A DNA stretch of 5,155 nucleotides from an uncultured Chlorobiaceae bacterium (lineage in GTDB: Bacteria > Bacteroidota > Chlorobiia > Chlorobiales > Chlorobiaceae): the NCBI GenBank assembly GCA_903904495.1, contig CAIVCU010000304.1, positions 1 through 5,155 on the forward strand. The letters are read 5' to 3'. Below are positions 4,900-5,155 of the stretch, in pieces; the first letter of the stretch is position 1; each line of letters starts with the position of its first letter. The position numbers and the translations under genes are program-made. Below the pieces are notes generated by a model. The model had not been told where the DNA came from, searched no databases, and saw only the letters and a program-made list of their open reading frames with translations.

Positions 4900-5155
4900 A
4901 TGGAATGGTTGTACTGCGATTTTCACATCCATACAACATGGAGTGACGGAAAATGTGAGCTTAAAGATGTCGTAAAGATGTACGGTGAAACAGGGTTTGA
5001 TGTGATTGCAATTACAGACCATGTGCTCGATAGTGCAAGTTTAGCGCTGACCAAAAAAGAGTGCGGAATGAGCTGCAGTATTGAAAAAGAGCAGTTCGCT
5101 CATTACCAGAGAGAGCTTTGGAGTGCGGCCCGATATGCATGGGAAGCTTATCGCA
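4900..5155 (+). CDS. PHP-domain metal-dependent hydrolase, N-terminal part (runs off right edge)
   Basis: Eighty-five codons are visible. The N-terminus carries the first PHP motif D-F-H-I-H-T-T-W-S-D-G, with metal-binding candidates H9, H11 and D16, and the third-strand motif A-I-T-D-H, with D40 and H41. PHP domains bind two or three metal ions and hydrolyse phosphoesters. They occur in histidinol phosphatases, in nucleoside/RNA phosphatases of the TrpH/YciV type, and in bacterial DNA polymerases. The very N-terminal position of the motif fits a stand-alone PHP phosphoesterase, but the substrate cannot be told from this part. A phosphate-releasing enzyme beside a phosphate importer is suggestive but unproven. 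The ATG at 4900 is the first usable start in the open frame. The frame is open back to 4858 and would encode a basic stretch KPYKHYKKNQ without an ATG, GTG or TTG. No Shine-Dalgarno precedes the ATG. Confidence 0.85.
   Translation, partial: MEWLYCDFHIHTTWSDGKCELKDVVKMYGETGFDVIAITDHVLDSASLALTKKECGMSCSIEKEQFAHYQRELWSAARYAWEAYR

Noticed and set aside
4789..5022. 77-codon minus-strand frame over the PHP gene start
   Set aside because: It is antisense to the clear PHP motifs and has no supporting features.

Overview
The window is dominated by a high-affinity phosphate uptake operon on the minus strand. Reading right to left, pstC, pstA, pstB and phoU are tightly packed with gaps of 24, 6 and 18 nt. 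To the left, 75 nt beyond phoU and on the same strand, is the start of a gene for a leucine-rich-repeat-like protein that runs off the left edge. To the right, divergent from pstC across about 330 nt, is the start of a PHP-domain metallohydrolase gene that runs off the right edge. I see no rRNA, tRNA, CRISPR array, insertion sequence or phage integration signal.

The organism is a bacterium of moderate GC content. The large PstA and PstC permeases and the frequent absence of Shine-Dalgarno sequences would fit a green sulfur bacterium (Chlorobi/Chlorobiaceae). That assignment comes from general impression only, not from a database match, and I hold it with modest confidence.

The genes form a coherent unit. 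PstC and PstA make the inner-membrane channel, PstB is the ATPase that drives it, and PhoU is the cytoplasmic regulator that links transporter state to phosphate signalling. The periplasmic phosphate-binding protein (pstS) and the phoB/phoR pair are not in the window, and the operon appears to begin at pstC. Both permeases are longer than the E. coli type. PstA has a large periplasmic insertion after its first membrane helix, and PstC has an extra hydrophobic stretch in its middle.

The pstC/PHP intergenic region holds a plausible minus-strand promoter for the operon. Just upstream of it is an AT-rich block with a perfect 13-bp palindrome and a repeated TTTGAA word, which is a candidate operator. 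The PHP gene has no Shine-Dalgarno sequence. A promoter-like pair lies directly in front of it, suggesting a very short leader, and a 10-codon ORF with a good Shine-Dalgarno lies upstream in the same frame, separated by two stops.

Most of the window is ordinary core metabolism. I did not find convincing evidence of a new system. The best leads are the enlarged permeases, the intergenic control region, the PHP 5' end and the LRR-like protein.
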